A DNA stretch of 64,000 bases from Myrica gale (lineage: Eukaryota; Streptophyta; Magnoliopsida; Fagales; Myricaceae): assembly GCA_963930655.1 (NCBI GenBank), contig OZ005600.1, positions 15,503,501 to 15,567,500 of the forward strand, given 5' to 3'. Below are positions 53,956-64,000 of this stretch, piece by piece. The position numbers and the translations under genes are program-made. Numbering within the stretch: the first letter of the stretch is position 1; each line of letters opens with the position of its first letter. Under the pieces are notes generated by a model. The model did not search any database, was not told the origin of the DNA, and saw only the letters and a list, made by a program, of their open reading frames with translations.

Positions 53956-55610
53956 TGCACTTGATATATGTTAGCCCAAGGTTGTTTTACAAACAATCTA
54001 TAAATGATTTTGATGATAACAAAGTTTCTAGGTTTTGATGGACTTTAGATTTTACTTCTTACATCCATCTCTTAAAATGATTTTCCTCTTGTATCAAGGT
54101 TTTCTCTATACAAAAAACTCTCAAATATTTTTGATCCTCTTTATTCTCATTAAAATATCACATTTTACATTGCAAATGTTTTTGAGATTCTTTGAATTGA
54201 AATAGATGTTGTTAAAGAAAAACTTTTTTTGGCTAAGTGTTGAAGGTGTCGACACATAGGAACATGGTGTCGACACATTGCACTAACACCCGAGACTTTG
54301 CTTTTCAATCTTTCAACTCGATTTTTTGGCTAAGTGTTGAAGGTGTTGACACATAGGACCATGGTGTCGACACATTGCACTAACACCCGAGACTTTGTTT
54401 TTCAATCTTTCAACTCGATTTTTTGGCTAAGTGTTGAAGGTGTCGACACATAGGACCATGGTGTCGACACATTGCACTAACACCCGAGACTTTGCATTCC
54501 AATCCATTTCAAGTTGATTTTTGACTAAATGTTGGAGGTGTCGACACATTGGACCATGGTGTCGACACATTGAACTAACACCCGAGACTTCTCTTTTCAA
54601 ACGTTTCAAGTTGATTTTTGGCTAAGTGTTGGAGGTGTCGACACATTGGACCATGGTGTCGACACATTGAACTAACATCCGAGACTTCACTTTTCAAACG
54701 TTTCAAGTTGATTTTTGACTAAGTGTTGGAGGTGTCGACACATTGTATTATGGTGTCGACACATTGAACTAGCACCCGAGACTCCATTTCCAGATCTAGT
54801 TTAATGTGTCAGCACATACAACCTATGTGTCGACACATTGTGTTATTTTGCAGAATTTCTGGAAACGTCGTCATCACTCCAAAACTTTCTCAAAATGTCT
54901 CAAATGACCTCCAACGGCTCCAAAGCTTTACCAGAAGACCCTTGGTGCCCTAGACGCTTTATATTGAAGAAGATGGAGAGAGAAATTAAAGCTGTTGTGC
55001 GACATTTACTCTGACCTAACTTTCTAGAGAGAGAAACGCTTTAAAGAAGAAAGAAGCTACATCATCCAACAAAGCTTGTCCTCACCTGCAATTAACTGTT
55101 GCCTTTCTTGTATATCTTATCTCTTTGCACACCTCAGTACTTTACACTTGCTTATTTGGCTTAAAGAGCTATTTCATTAGATTCCTTTTTGTACCCATCC
55201 TTGAAAAACACGTGAGTGTTTGTGAAAAACACTTGTCCTACTTGTTGGGTAGAAGAAATCCTCTAGGTTGTGAGGATTTGTGAGAGTGAGTTAAAGTGTA
55301 AGCTCAGAAAACACTTTTTAACGGTTCCTTAGCACCCCGGAAGCTAAGGTGTATTTACTATTTGACGAATAGTGAAGGAAGCCCAAGGAAGTCAATAGCC
55401 TTGGGGGCGGACGTAGGCAAGTGTTAGCCGAACCACCTAAAAGTCGAGGTGTTATCTCTCTAACCCTATCTCCTTTTACTGTTGTTTTCTTTTGTTGTGA
55501 TTGTTTATATATATATTTTACTTAATCTCTTACTCTTTAGATAGGGGATCTTTGGACATTCGACTTTATAAATAAAAGTAGACAAAAGTTTTTATAAAAC
55601 CCAATTCACC
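53956..55610. mobile_element. LTR-like insertion carrying a minisatellite
   Basis: Interrupts sequence that is continuous at 53095-53200 (TAATGATGTG ... ATCTAAATACATCC) and resumes at 55828. The insert starts near TGTTAGCCCAAGG. Its last part (GGGGGCGGACGTAGGCA, AGCCGAACCACC, CCCAATTCACC) has phrases common in plant LTRs near their 3' end. It is probably a solo LTR. Exact ends are not fixed. Confidence 0.55.
54228..54800. repeat. 97-bp minisatellite with GTGTCGACAC palindromes
   Basis: Six tandem units start near 54246, 54344, 54440, 54537, 54634 and 54731, plus a degenerate one near 54805. Each unit carries two copies of the 10-base palindrome GTGTCGACAC about 24 bases apart, with GCACTAACACCCGAGACTT between units. 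Confidence 0.88.
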
Positions 55611-55795
55611 ACAATATCTTTAATATATGCAAAATGGGTCAAACGTATTATCGTCATTTTCGTCTACAAATTTGACATAGGGTGCAAAATGTCAAAAATT
55701 GGTAGTTAGAGGGAGCAATGTATCAAAATTGGTAATTTAGGGTGCAAAATGTAAAACCTATGATAATTTGTGGGTGAAAAATTGTATTCTCTTGG
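55610..55795. mobile_element. partial copy of the Mutator-like MITE
   Basis: ACAATATCTTTAATATATGC through AAAACCTATGATAATTTGTG matches one arm and the centre of the MITE at 32262-32660 (about 32467-32650). The other arm is missing. Confidence 0.8.
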
Positions 55796-55924
55796 GTTGT
55801 TAGTGTCCTTTCAATATATTTTTATGTAATCTAAATACATCCTAACATAGTTTGTTAATATATATTTTGTGTTTGCAAACATTTAAACTCACATATTTAA
55901 TCACTAATTCTTAAAAACAAAATT

Positions 55925-56235
55925 GTATGACGGTCGATCAGTATAATACAACGATCGATCGTTATTTACATTTAAAACGACGCCGTGCTACACGATCGAT
56001 CGTCTTATATTAACGATAGATTACGTCTTATATTAACGATCGTTGTGCAATGTACCGATCAATCGGTGTTATGCTCCAAAACGACGACGTGTTTAACGAT
56101 CGGTCGGTTGGATATATCTAAACGACATCCTGCCTTACCAATCGATCGCTTACAATACCGATCGATCAGTGGTCCTCAAATTAAAAAACTGGTTTTTATT
56201 TAAATTCTTATATTACTTATTTGATCGATCGCTAT
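55925..56235. repeat. internal CGATCG repeat cluster of the second CACTA element
   Basis: GATCGATCG and ACGATCGATCGT motifs are clustered between the transposase remnants and the Transposase_32-like pseudogene. The position is comparable to the internal TTCGAAC cluster of the first CACTA element. Confidence 0.7.
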
Positions 56236-56555
56236 AAATTTCTTACGTATATATTAGTACTTAAATTTTATTTAGGAATGTATTTTATTTAGCTGTTTAA
56301 CTTTACGATTTTTGTTACTTTTGCTAACCAAAGGGTATTTCGGTCAATTTACGTATCTAAGTGTCGGGAAAAAAATACAAATAAAAAAACACGTAAACTG
56401 CAATCAAAGTCACTACATACCCATAAATAAACAGATATGTCCCAAATACTTAAATAAAAACTAAAATCAAATAAACATATATGTCTCAAACAGATAAATA
56501 AAAACAGAAATCCAAATGTATGTCCCAAATAGATAGTAAAAATATCAAGGTCGAA

Positions 56556-57570
56556 CAACATCACGGAAAAGTCGCAGCGTCATCAGGAAATATCCCGGAA
56601 TCTTCTGTGGATCTGCCTCTGTTTTCAAATCATCCAGGGTCTTCTTGATTTCTTCCAACTGTTTGTTGACGTCCTTCATATTAGCCACGATCGTCTTGTT
56701 ACGCAGCATCACAACAGTGCTCCCCTTCAAAGGCGGTCTGGAGCTTCTCTTAGTCTTTTTGGAGCCACTGGACAAGGTGAACTTGTTCAGTGCTCTCATA
56801 ACCCTCCTACGAGTCTCCCCGTTAGCGATCACGACACTCCTGAAAATGAGGAAGTGAGTCAGAAACACGTCGTATATGAGGCTATAATCCTTAATTCACC
56901 AAGCCTCATCCATAATCAGCTCAAACATGTACAACGAGAAATCTATTCGTGTTTGCTGGCCCAGCAAGAGCATGCACCGAGCTCTAGCGAATGGGCACTC
57001 TGTGCCAAAAGTTATACCATCGACGTTTGACGTCCAGATGAGGTGCAAAATCAGCTAAAACACTAAGAACTCACTCTGTTTGATTATGCTACCAACAACT
57101 GCAAGGTCTTCCCCTTCATAAGAGTCCATAGGTCCTGCTCTGATGTCCTCTGCTCATCAGTCAAGGGTACTACCAGGAAGTAGAGGGTCTCAGGCCGAGG
57201 GCAGTGTAAGAAATCAACAATGACGTCTGTGGAGAATGTGAATTGCACTCTTCACACTTCCAACTCCACTTTAGGTGCTCTATCTGCCAGGACAAGTGCG
57301 CAGAAGAAATCGTACATGAGGGTGTCAACAAAGAAACCATCCATCCATTAGAGCTGATGCAGGAATCTCTGGTACTCGAAGAGCTGGTAGAGGGAATGCT
57401 CCTCGTGCAACAAGTCATCAAAATCAGAGAGCGTCATTGGACACTCTCTGGCCACCGGCCGCCCCCTCCAGTACTGCATTCGCCTCTCCAGGGTCATCAT
57501 CAGATTAACGACCTCCTGCTCTTGGGACGACGATCCTCGAAGTGCGCAGACGCATGGCTCCTGACATTTT
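56556..57570 (-). pseudogene. Transposase_32-like pseudogene of the second CACTA element
   Basis: Minus-strand blocks MTLSDFDDLLHEEHSLYQLF, RVQFTFSTDVIVDFLHCPRP and FARARCMLLLGQQTRIDFSL, with a coiled-coil tail MKDVNKQLEEIKKTLDDLK. They align with the gene at 16228 (LRDFNELEYEGQ.., FFTLSANIVAQFIGLLRPQ, IMVARRTPIDLSAL..). At least three in-frame stops (after FLHQL, after VELEV and after DEAW) and frame changes make it inactive. The conserved position upstream of TNP2 in both elements shows it belongs to the transposon. Confidence 0.78.
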
Positions 57571-57649
57571 AGGTATGCTGCAACAATTGTAATGTATGTG
57601 TTAATATATAATCACAATAACATAATTGAAATATTAAATAATTAAGCTG

Positions 57650-58870
57650 CAACGAAATAGCAATCCATCTCCAATTCCAGCGATCGATCACGAAAATATA
57701 ACGATCAATCGCATAAGTAACGATCGATCGCGTATGCAGAAACTGTGTGTTTTGTAACATATCGATCCATCGGTGAAAAGATCAATCGATCACTGGAATC
57801 TTACTATTGATCAGTCCATTCGGACGATCGATCGGTACTTAGTAAAACGATGCATTTCAAATCGAACCTACCGATCGATTGCTCATTGTATAAGCGATCG
57901 ATCCCTCCGACAGTTAAAATGCACAGTATTAGGGATCGATTGATCGGTCCCACATGCGATCAATCGTCTACAAATCTAAATGCACAGTTTTGATCACCGA
58001 ATGTCGATCGTTGAACTAAGACGATAGATTGTCATTTCTCAACAACTACCTACCGATGGATCGCCTTGAACATGTGATCGATCAGTGCAGGGACGATGGC
58101 AAAAAAATCACAGTTCCTATAATAACCCAAAACACGCCCAAAGTCACCCCAAATTGATCCCTATACAATCCTAAACTCTTAAAACATACATTAACATTGA
58201 AAAAACTACATTTTTATGGACCTAAATGGATCATATAGAACATTTAAAAAACTAAACCAAAAATGAATTTAAAACTGCTTAAAAAACAACATAAGTGCGT
58301 ACCTTTGATGTAGATGACAACGGGGGAAGATTCCACGCACTTTGGAAGACAATGCAGCACGAAATCGCTTGTAGAAAGTTGAGAGGATTTGGTGAGAATT
58401 TTTGGAGATAATCGGGAAAAATGAGTTCAAAGATTTCATATAATCGTTCGCACCGTTCGATCGGTTTTTGTGTGACGATCGATCGCTAGTTTTTTCAACA
58501 TGTGGCGCTCTATCATTCGTTGAATCATCGATTGATCGCTCATTCAACGATCGAACGACGATTCGAAAACTGACGGTTGTGTAACACGTTGCACATTTCC
58601 ATTCGTTGTAGTGGCGATCGAATAGTAGAATCTAACGAACCGATCGATCACTTAGTAAAGCTACGTGTTTATTGGTCAACGATTGATTAGTTTATGTACT
58701 ACCGATCAATCGATATTGGTGATGACATAATTTCGTCGCCAAACACTTTGTATTTGTGACAGAGCGTTTCGTCATAAAAGGCGCAATCGAACGTTAATGG
58801 ACCGATCGATCGTCGGGTGACAAAACTTTTCGTCACAAAAAATTGACTTTTAGTGACGAAAATTTTATTT
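57650..58870. repeat. CGATCGATCG and GTGACGAAA array, left side of the second CACTA element
   Basis: Dense GATCGATC motifs at 57680-58110 and 58440-58660, then TTCGTCAC/GTGACGAAA motifs near the end (58720-58950). The outer/inner order matches the first CACTA element, where GCGACGAA is outermost and TTCGAAC lies inside. Confidence 0.8.
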
Positions 58871-58969
58871 CGTCACACATCAAACCTTGAGTGACGAAAA
58901 TTTTAAGTAACGAAATTCATTTCGTCACCGAGAATTTCGTCACAAAATGTCAAATTTCTAGTAGTTACT

Positions 58970-59480
58970 ACGACTGGCTTAAAAATTCACATTAAAACCT
59001 CGAGACATATACAAGGATCCCTACACATCCATTTGTGTAGAGGGTAGTTGTGAGAGACTGAATTTCGGGTGGTATTCCAAGTCAATATGTCCACACTACG
59101 GGCGACAAATTTTCTTACATTTTCTAGAGAGCTTTGAACTTAAACTACCCGATGTAATGAACGATTCTATTTGATGTAATGAACGATTCTATTTTAGAAA
59201 CAAGGGACCAAGCTATGAGTATTTTGCACCAATAGTAATCAGGAAAATCAAATAAATAATAAGAGAGCTATTTAAACAATGAACAATAGAAGAAACAAAA
59301 ATATAAATCTCTTTTTCTTTTTCTTTTTGTAATGAGAAAAATCTATTGGACCCTCCTCTATATACCGGACCGAACTCGTATAAAAGTAGAATTTTTCCCA
59401 AAAAGGAAACAAATAGAAAGTGCAAATGAAGGAAAGCTTGAGAAGAAAGGTCGTCGAAAAAAGCGCATTGTCTTTCAAAG
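58970..59480. other. no recognisable gene
   Basis: Short intergenic stretch between the second CACTA element and the second Ty3 element, with a CTTTTT-rich simple run at 59312-59326. Confidence 0.4.
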
Positions 59481-60068
59481 TGTTAGCATATTGCCTATAT
59501 TTTCCTGATTTAGGAAGATCATGGAAATATATCTTTTGTGATCTTCCTGAATCAGGAAGATATTTGTTACAAGAAGAAGGGAGTTAGGGCTGGAAAGTTG
59601 GAGTCTTGTTGCAAATGAGTTTTGGGGAGGAAAAAGTGATGTCGGCATTTTGCAAGGAGTTAGAAAAGTTAGAAGTTTCGGGGTTTTGGGAGCTGAAGGG
59701 AAGCTTGGTCGTATTTCCAGTCAAGACTTTGGTCGGGTAAATGGGCTTTGGGCCTATTAGTTGAGTGGGCTTCGGGCCTATTATATGTGGGCTTCAGGCC
59801 TATTAGTTATATTAGATGTTTGGTTGTCTTTGGGCTATTTCCATTAGCTGTAGTTCCTGGCCCAGCCCGTGTGGGTGGAAAAACCAGTTTATAGGGCACC
59901 TGCATTGCTTTGGGGTTTTTGTCGAATCTGTGTTGAGTTGTTAGACGATGGAGGCTTGCCACCTCGAATTGGCCTTATCATTTCCATTTCTATGAATGAA
60001 TTGAAGTCTTTTCTCATTACAAAATTTTCTTAGCTAAATCTAAAGTTACAATCTAGAAATTTGTAACA
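59481..60068 (+). repeat. 5' LTR of the second Ty3 element
   Basis: Starts TGTTAGCATA and ends TTTGTAACA, with matching TGTTA/TAACA ends. 588 bases, followed two or three bases later by the primer-binding site. The partner LTR lies beyond the window. Confidence 0.85.
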
Positions 60069-60071
60069 ATT

Positions 60072-60083
60072 TGGTATCAGAGC
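60072..60083 (+). other. primer-binding site (initiator Met tRNA type)
   Basis: TGGTATCAGAGC, complementary to the 3' end of plant initiator methionine tRNA, just after the 5' LTR. Confidence 0.92.
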
Positions 60084-60096
60084 ATCTTCATGGAAT

Positions 60097-61120
60097 GGCA
60101 GAGGGTACTCGTGTAGTGAAGTTAGCTGAAGGGTTGGAGGAAGTGCAAGCAGAACAACAAGCCCAAAGAGTGTGTATAGAGGAGCTGATGCAGTAGCTGG
60201 AACATCTGACCTTGGGTCTTCAAGCTGTGGTCCAGATGCTGGATCCAAATAGGCAGGAACCACCTGCACATGGGCATCATCATCATCAAAACTAGGAGGT
60301 AGGAGGGGTCCAAATGAGGTCAGTACGCTTGGATTTTCCAAGATTTGAGGGTGAGGATCCCACAGGTTGGCTTTATAGGGCCAATCAATTTTTTGCCTAC
60401 AACCCACAACACCACAACACAAGATTTTCATGGCCTCATTTCATATGGAGGGTAAGGCATTAATTTGGTTTAGAGAGGCAGAAAATTCTGGAGCTATTAC
60501 AAGTTGGGAGGGTTTTGAGAGGGCTCTACTAAACCGATTTGGTCCTCAAGTTTATGATGACCCCATGGAAGGGTTAGTAAGGCTCAAACAAACAGGGACA
60601 GTTGAGGAGTATACTAGTCAGTTTGAAATTTTAGCAAACAGGTTGGGTGGGTTGGATGAAAATCATAAACTAAGCTGCTCCCTCAGTGGCTTAAAGGATG
60701 AGATCAGACTCTCCATTAAGATGCATACAGAAAGTGTTTGCTTTGGCTAGGATGTAGGAAGAATATCTAATGGTAGGGAGGAAGTCAATGAGAGCCGGGC
60801 CAAGCAATTTCTCTACTCCTAACGTGGCACAACCAATCACCAATGTTGTCCCTAAACAGAATGTGAGAGTTCAGCGAATTTCACCTCAGCAAATGAAAGA
60901 GAGGTGGGACAAGGGCCTATGTTACCACTGCGATTCCAAGTGGAATTCGGACCACAAATGCCCAAACTTAAAGTTGTACATGGTGGAGGGGAGTGAAGAG
61001 TTCATGGAGAAAACTTCTTTTGAGCAGGAAAACGAGGGGCAGCAAGTGGAGGATGAGGTGATAGAGGTGGAAACTTGTGAAGAGAGACCAAACATCTCTC
61101 TCCATGTCATTGCAGGGTCG
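60097..61120 (+). pseudogene. gag of the second Ty3 element
   Basis: Begins near MAEGTRVVKLAEGLEEVQ. It has a stop at MQ*LEH (about 60195), another near 60293 and a frameshift near 60425, then continues in the frame of 60430-60750 (HMEGKALIWFREAE, DDPMEGLVRLKQTGTVEEYT). A further frame change leads to the frame of 60770. The zinc knuckle CYHCDSKWNSDHKC lies near 60920-60960, the same CX2CX7HXC form as in the first element. Confidence 0.85.
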
Positions 61121-62980
61121 GTTATGTCCAGCTCTATGAGAACCATGCGGGTCAAGGGCAGCTTGTACAACCAAGACATAGTGGTGCTGATTGACAGTGG
61201 GAGCACCCATAACTTTGTGGACCCAGCAGTAATTAAAAGGTCTCAATTGACCATTAACTCTAGGCACAATCTGAGTGTGACCGTGGCTAATGGAGAACGA
61301 ATAAGCAGTGAAGGGAAAGTTAATAATATGAAGGTTAAAATGCAAGGGGAGACTTTCTCCTTGGATGCTTTCGTGTTGGTCTTAGGGGGTGTGACATGGT
61401 GTTGGGAGTCCAATGGCTGAAAACTCTAGGAACCATTTCCTGGAATTTTAATGACTTAAGTATGCGGTTTGAGCACAATTCGAGGGAAGTTCTATTGCGT
61501 GGGTTGGTAGCAACCCAATTCATGCAAGACACTATCAATTTAAGAATGATTAAGGGAGAAAAAAGGGGACTGTTCTTGTAAATGGTGTTGACCGACAGTA
61601 AAGACAAGGATGAGCATATTAGCAATGCTGAAGGGGTAGAGCTGCTGCAACGCTTTCCTGAGGTTTTTGAGGAACCTAAAGGACTTCCTCCAAAGAGGTC
61701 TCATGACCATGCAATCGTGTTGAAAGAAGGAACTCAGCCTGTTAGTGTGAGACCCTACCGCTATGCATACTACCAAAAGGATGAAATTGAGAAGATAGTG
61801 CAAGAGTTGCTGGGGTCAGGTGTGGTTAGGGCTTCCCAAAGCCCCTTTTCATCCCCGGTTTTACTAGTTCGAAAGGCTGATGGGGAGTTGGCGTCTTTGT
61901 GTAGACTATCAGGCCTTAAATAGTGCTACAGTCAAAGACAAATTTCTCATTCCAGTTATAGATGAGCTGCTGGACGAACTCCATAGGGCAAGGATCTTTT
62001 CTAAGATGGATTTGCGATCTAGTTATCACCAGATCAGAGTAAAGGAGGAAGACATCTCAAAAACAGCATTTCGAACGCATGAGGGACACTATGAGTTTTT
62101 AGTGATGCTCTTCGGGCTCACTAACGCCCCTTCAACATTTCAGTCCCTAATGAATGAGGTTTTTAGACCGTACCTTCGAAAATTCATTTTGATTTTTTTA
62201 ATGATATTTTGGTTTATAGTAGGAGCATGGAAGAGCATGTACAACACTTGGAAGTGACTCTGAGAGTGTTGCAGGAGCACCACCTCTTTGCTAAGAGGTC
62301 CAAATGCAAGTTTGCGTGTGATGTAGTAGACTATTGGGGCATTTAATATCGGCCCAGGGAGTAAGGGCAGATCCATCCAAGCTGCAGGCCATGCTAGATT
62401 GGCCAATTCCTAAGTCCCTTAAGGCCTTGAGGGGCTTCCTCGGTCTTACGGGGTATTATCGAAAGTTTATTAAGGGGTATGGGATGTTAGCTGCCCCTCT
62501 CACCAACCTACTCAAGAAGAATGGGTTCCATTGGGGTGAAGAGGCACAAACGGCCTTCGCTAAGCTTAAACAAGCGGTGACTTATCCTCCGGTATTATCT
62601 TTGCCAGATTTTACTAAATCCTTTGTGATAGAATGTGATGCTTCCGGCAGTGGAATGAGGGCTGTTTTGATGAAAGATGGGAGGCCACTTGCATATTTCA
62701 GCAAGGCGTTAAAGGGTAGGATGCTATCTATGTCGACTTATGAAAGGGAACTCCTAGCTTTAGTGAGTGTCATTCGTAAGTGGAGACCATACCTGCTGGG
62801 GCAGACCTTCAAGGTTCGCACGGATCAGCAAAGTTTGAAACACTTGCTTGAACAGAAGGTAGGAACCCCTCTACAGTAGAAGTGGGTTACTAAGCTCTTG
62901 GGATATGACTTTTTGGTGGAGTATAAGCAAGGGCGAGACAATAAGGTCGCTGATCTTTATCTAGAAAATTTGAAGAATTG
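61121..62980 (+). pseudogene. pol: protease, reverse transcriptase, RNase H of the second Ty3 element
   Basis: Protease motif VLIDSGSTHNF is intact near 61186-61220. Reverse transcriptase: [15 protein letters not shown]-type block near 62005, [16 protein letters not shown] near 62100. At the catalytic site the aligned residues are FND, not FDD, and a one-base loss in a T run shifts the frame near 62195. RNase H follows (VIECDASGSGMRAVL, VRTDQQSLKHLLEQK; 62620-62870), with a stop at 62877. Other frame changes lie near 61390, 61900 and 62330. Confidence 0.9.
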
Positions 62981-64000
62981 GAAAGGGAGGAAAAAGGAGA
63001 GCTCAAGGCGATTTCGTTCCCTATTGCTACGTGGTTGGCAGAGGTGAGACATGCTTATTTAACTGATCCTCACTTGCAAGATCTCCTTGCAAAGTTTCAA
63101 GAGGGAAGGTTGGATCCCCTCAAATATCAACTGGTGAATGGTTTGTTGTACTACAAGAACAAAATTTATATTGGGGATGATTTGGCTATTGAGGAAAGGA
63201 TTCTACAGTTGGTTCATGACAGCCGAATGGGTGGACACGCTGGGTATGAAAAATCCTACTAAAGAGCTAAGAGGGATTTCTATTGGCAGGGAATGAAACA
63301 CGATATCAGAACATACATCAAACAGTGCTATATTTGCCAACAAAATAAGTATGAAAACATGTTGCCAGCCGGCTTACTTCAGCCACTGCCCATCCCTCAA
63401 ATACCTTGGACCAACATCTCCATGGATTTCATAGAGGGATTGCCTAAATCATAGGCTATAGTGTGATTTTTGTGATTGTGGATAGGCTAACTAAGTACAG
63501 TCATTTCTTGCCACTCAAACACCCCTATACAGCCAAGCTAGTGGCTCAGACATTCATGCAAAATGTTTTCAAACTACATGGGTTTTCCGAATCCATAATC
63601 TTAGATAGAGATCCAATTTTTACTATGAGTTTTTGGCAAGAATTATTTCGCATGCAAGATGTGAAGCTCAATCTCAGCACACCATACCAGCCACAAACAG
63701 ATGGACAGACAGAGGCCATTAACAAATGTTTGGAAGGTTATCTCAGGTGCATGATTGGGGACAAACCTAAAGGCTGGGTTGATTGGCTAACATTGGCCGA
63801 ATGGAATCACAACACAAGCATGAATTTTTCAACAAAGATGACACCTTTTGAGGCGGTTTATGGCTACTTACCTCCCTGGTTTCCGACATATGAACCGGGT
63901 ACCACCGCTGTTGCAGCAGTAGATGACACCCTGCGCAACCGCGAGCTCCTTATGTCACTGCTTCGGGAGAACCTGCAAAAGGCACAAAATCGAATGAAGA
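62981..64000 (+). pseudogene. pol: integrase of the second Ty3 element (partial)
   Basis: Zinc-binding region near 63200-63345 (LVHDSRMGGHAGYEKS then CYICQQNKY). Core triad residues are visible: D in SMDFIEGLP, D in ILDRDPIF, E in QPQTDGQTEAIN. Stops at 63260 and 63452 and a frame change near 63455 break it. The sequence runs off the window. Confidence 0.9.

Larger units (their letters stand above)
50101..58969 (-). mobile_element. second CACTA transposon, degraded, with CGATCG repeats
   Basis: The end at 58969 (minus strand AACTACTAGAAATTTGACA) resembles a CACTACTAGAAA terminus with a changed first base. GTGACGAAA motifs and then CGATCGATCG motifs follow, as in a CACTA subterminal region. 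The other end is uncertain and placed near 50101 (ACTACATGACA, then TTTTAGTAG and TTTTCGTCAC). On the minus strand it holds, in order, a Transposase_32-like pseudogene, a TNP2 N-terminal remnant and a TNPA-like remnant: the same plan as the first CACTA element. An LTR-like insert occupies about 53956-55610. Ends and target duplication are not settled. Confidence 0.75.
59481..64000 (+). mobile_element. second Ty3/gypsy retrotransposon, cut by the window end
   Basis: 5' LTR, tRNA-iMet primer site, gag and pol in the order protease, reverse transcriptase, RNase H, integrase. It continues past 64000, so the chromodomain and 3' LTR are not visible. Its proteins are clearly related to but distinct from those of the element at 3674. 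Several frameshifts and stops show it is inactive. Confidence 0.93.

Overview
The window is nuclear DNA of a flowering plant, most likely a eudicot. The evidence is genes with many small GT-AG introns, plant-specific families (SBP-box/SPL with a miR156 site, a plant O-methyltransferase, TPX2) and a dense, AT-rich population of plant transposons. The species cannot be named from sequence alone. No prokaryotic, organellar or CRISPR features were seen.

Layout. 1-887: probable LTR fragment on the minus strand. 1623-3517: minus-strand patchwork of fragments of three unrelated genes (a CID/PAM2 protein, proteasome subunit RPN5, golgin GC6/p115), an apparent gene-capture chimera. 3674-11420: decayed Ty3/gypsy chromovirus on the plus strand, with 12 premature stops and no frameshift, plus the end of a CACTA element between its 5' LTR and gag. 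12575-28440: a minus-strand LINE (L1) split by a hAT element (12736-25737), itself split by an 11.8-kb CACTA transposon (13786-25595). Target-site duplications support each insertion. 29228-30948: an SPL3/4/5-like gene with a miR156 site in its 3' UTR. 32262-32660: Mutator-type MITE. 33140-34506: hAT-like nonautonomous element. 35541-40698: a 20-exon TPX2 gene on the minus strand, the best preserved gene here. 41584-42587: a second hAT deletion derivative of the same family as the first. 44570-45862: a two-exon O-methyltransferase lacking the usual catalytic His. 46905-47808: a tandem duplication of unknown content. About 50.1-58.97 kb: a second, degraded CACTA element on the minus strand, with CGATCG-type repeats, an internal transposase deletion and an LTR-like insert carrying a 97-bp minisatellite. 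59481-64000: a second Ty3/gypsy element with LTR, PBS, gag and pol, cut by the window end.

Host genes occupy only about 8 kb in three loci (SPL, TPX2, O-methyltransferase); almost everything else recognisable is transposon-derived. The most informative material is in the transposons. The two CACTA elements share a three-gene plan (Transposase_32-like gene, TNP2, TNPA-like gene) but carry different palindromic repeat motifs (TTCGAA versus CGATCG). The nested insertions give a relative chronology.
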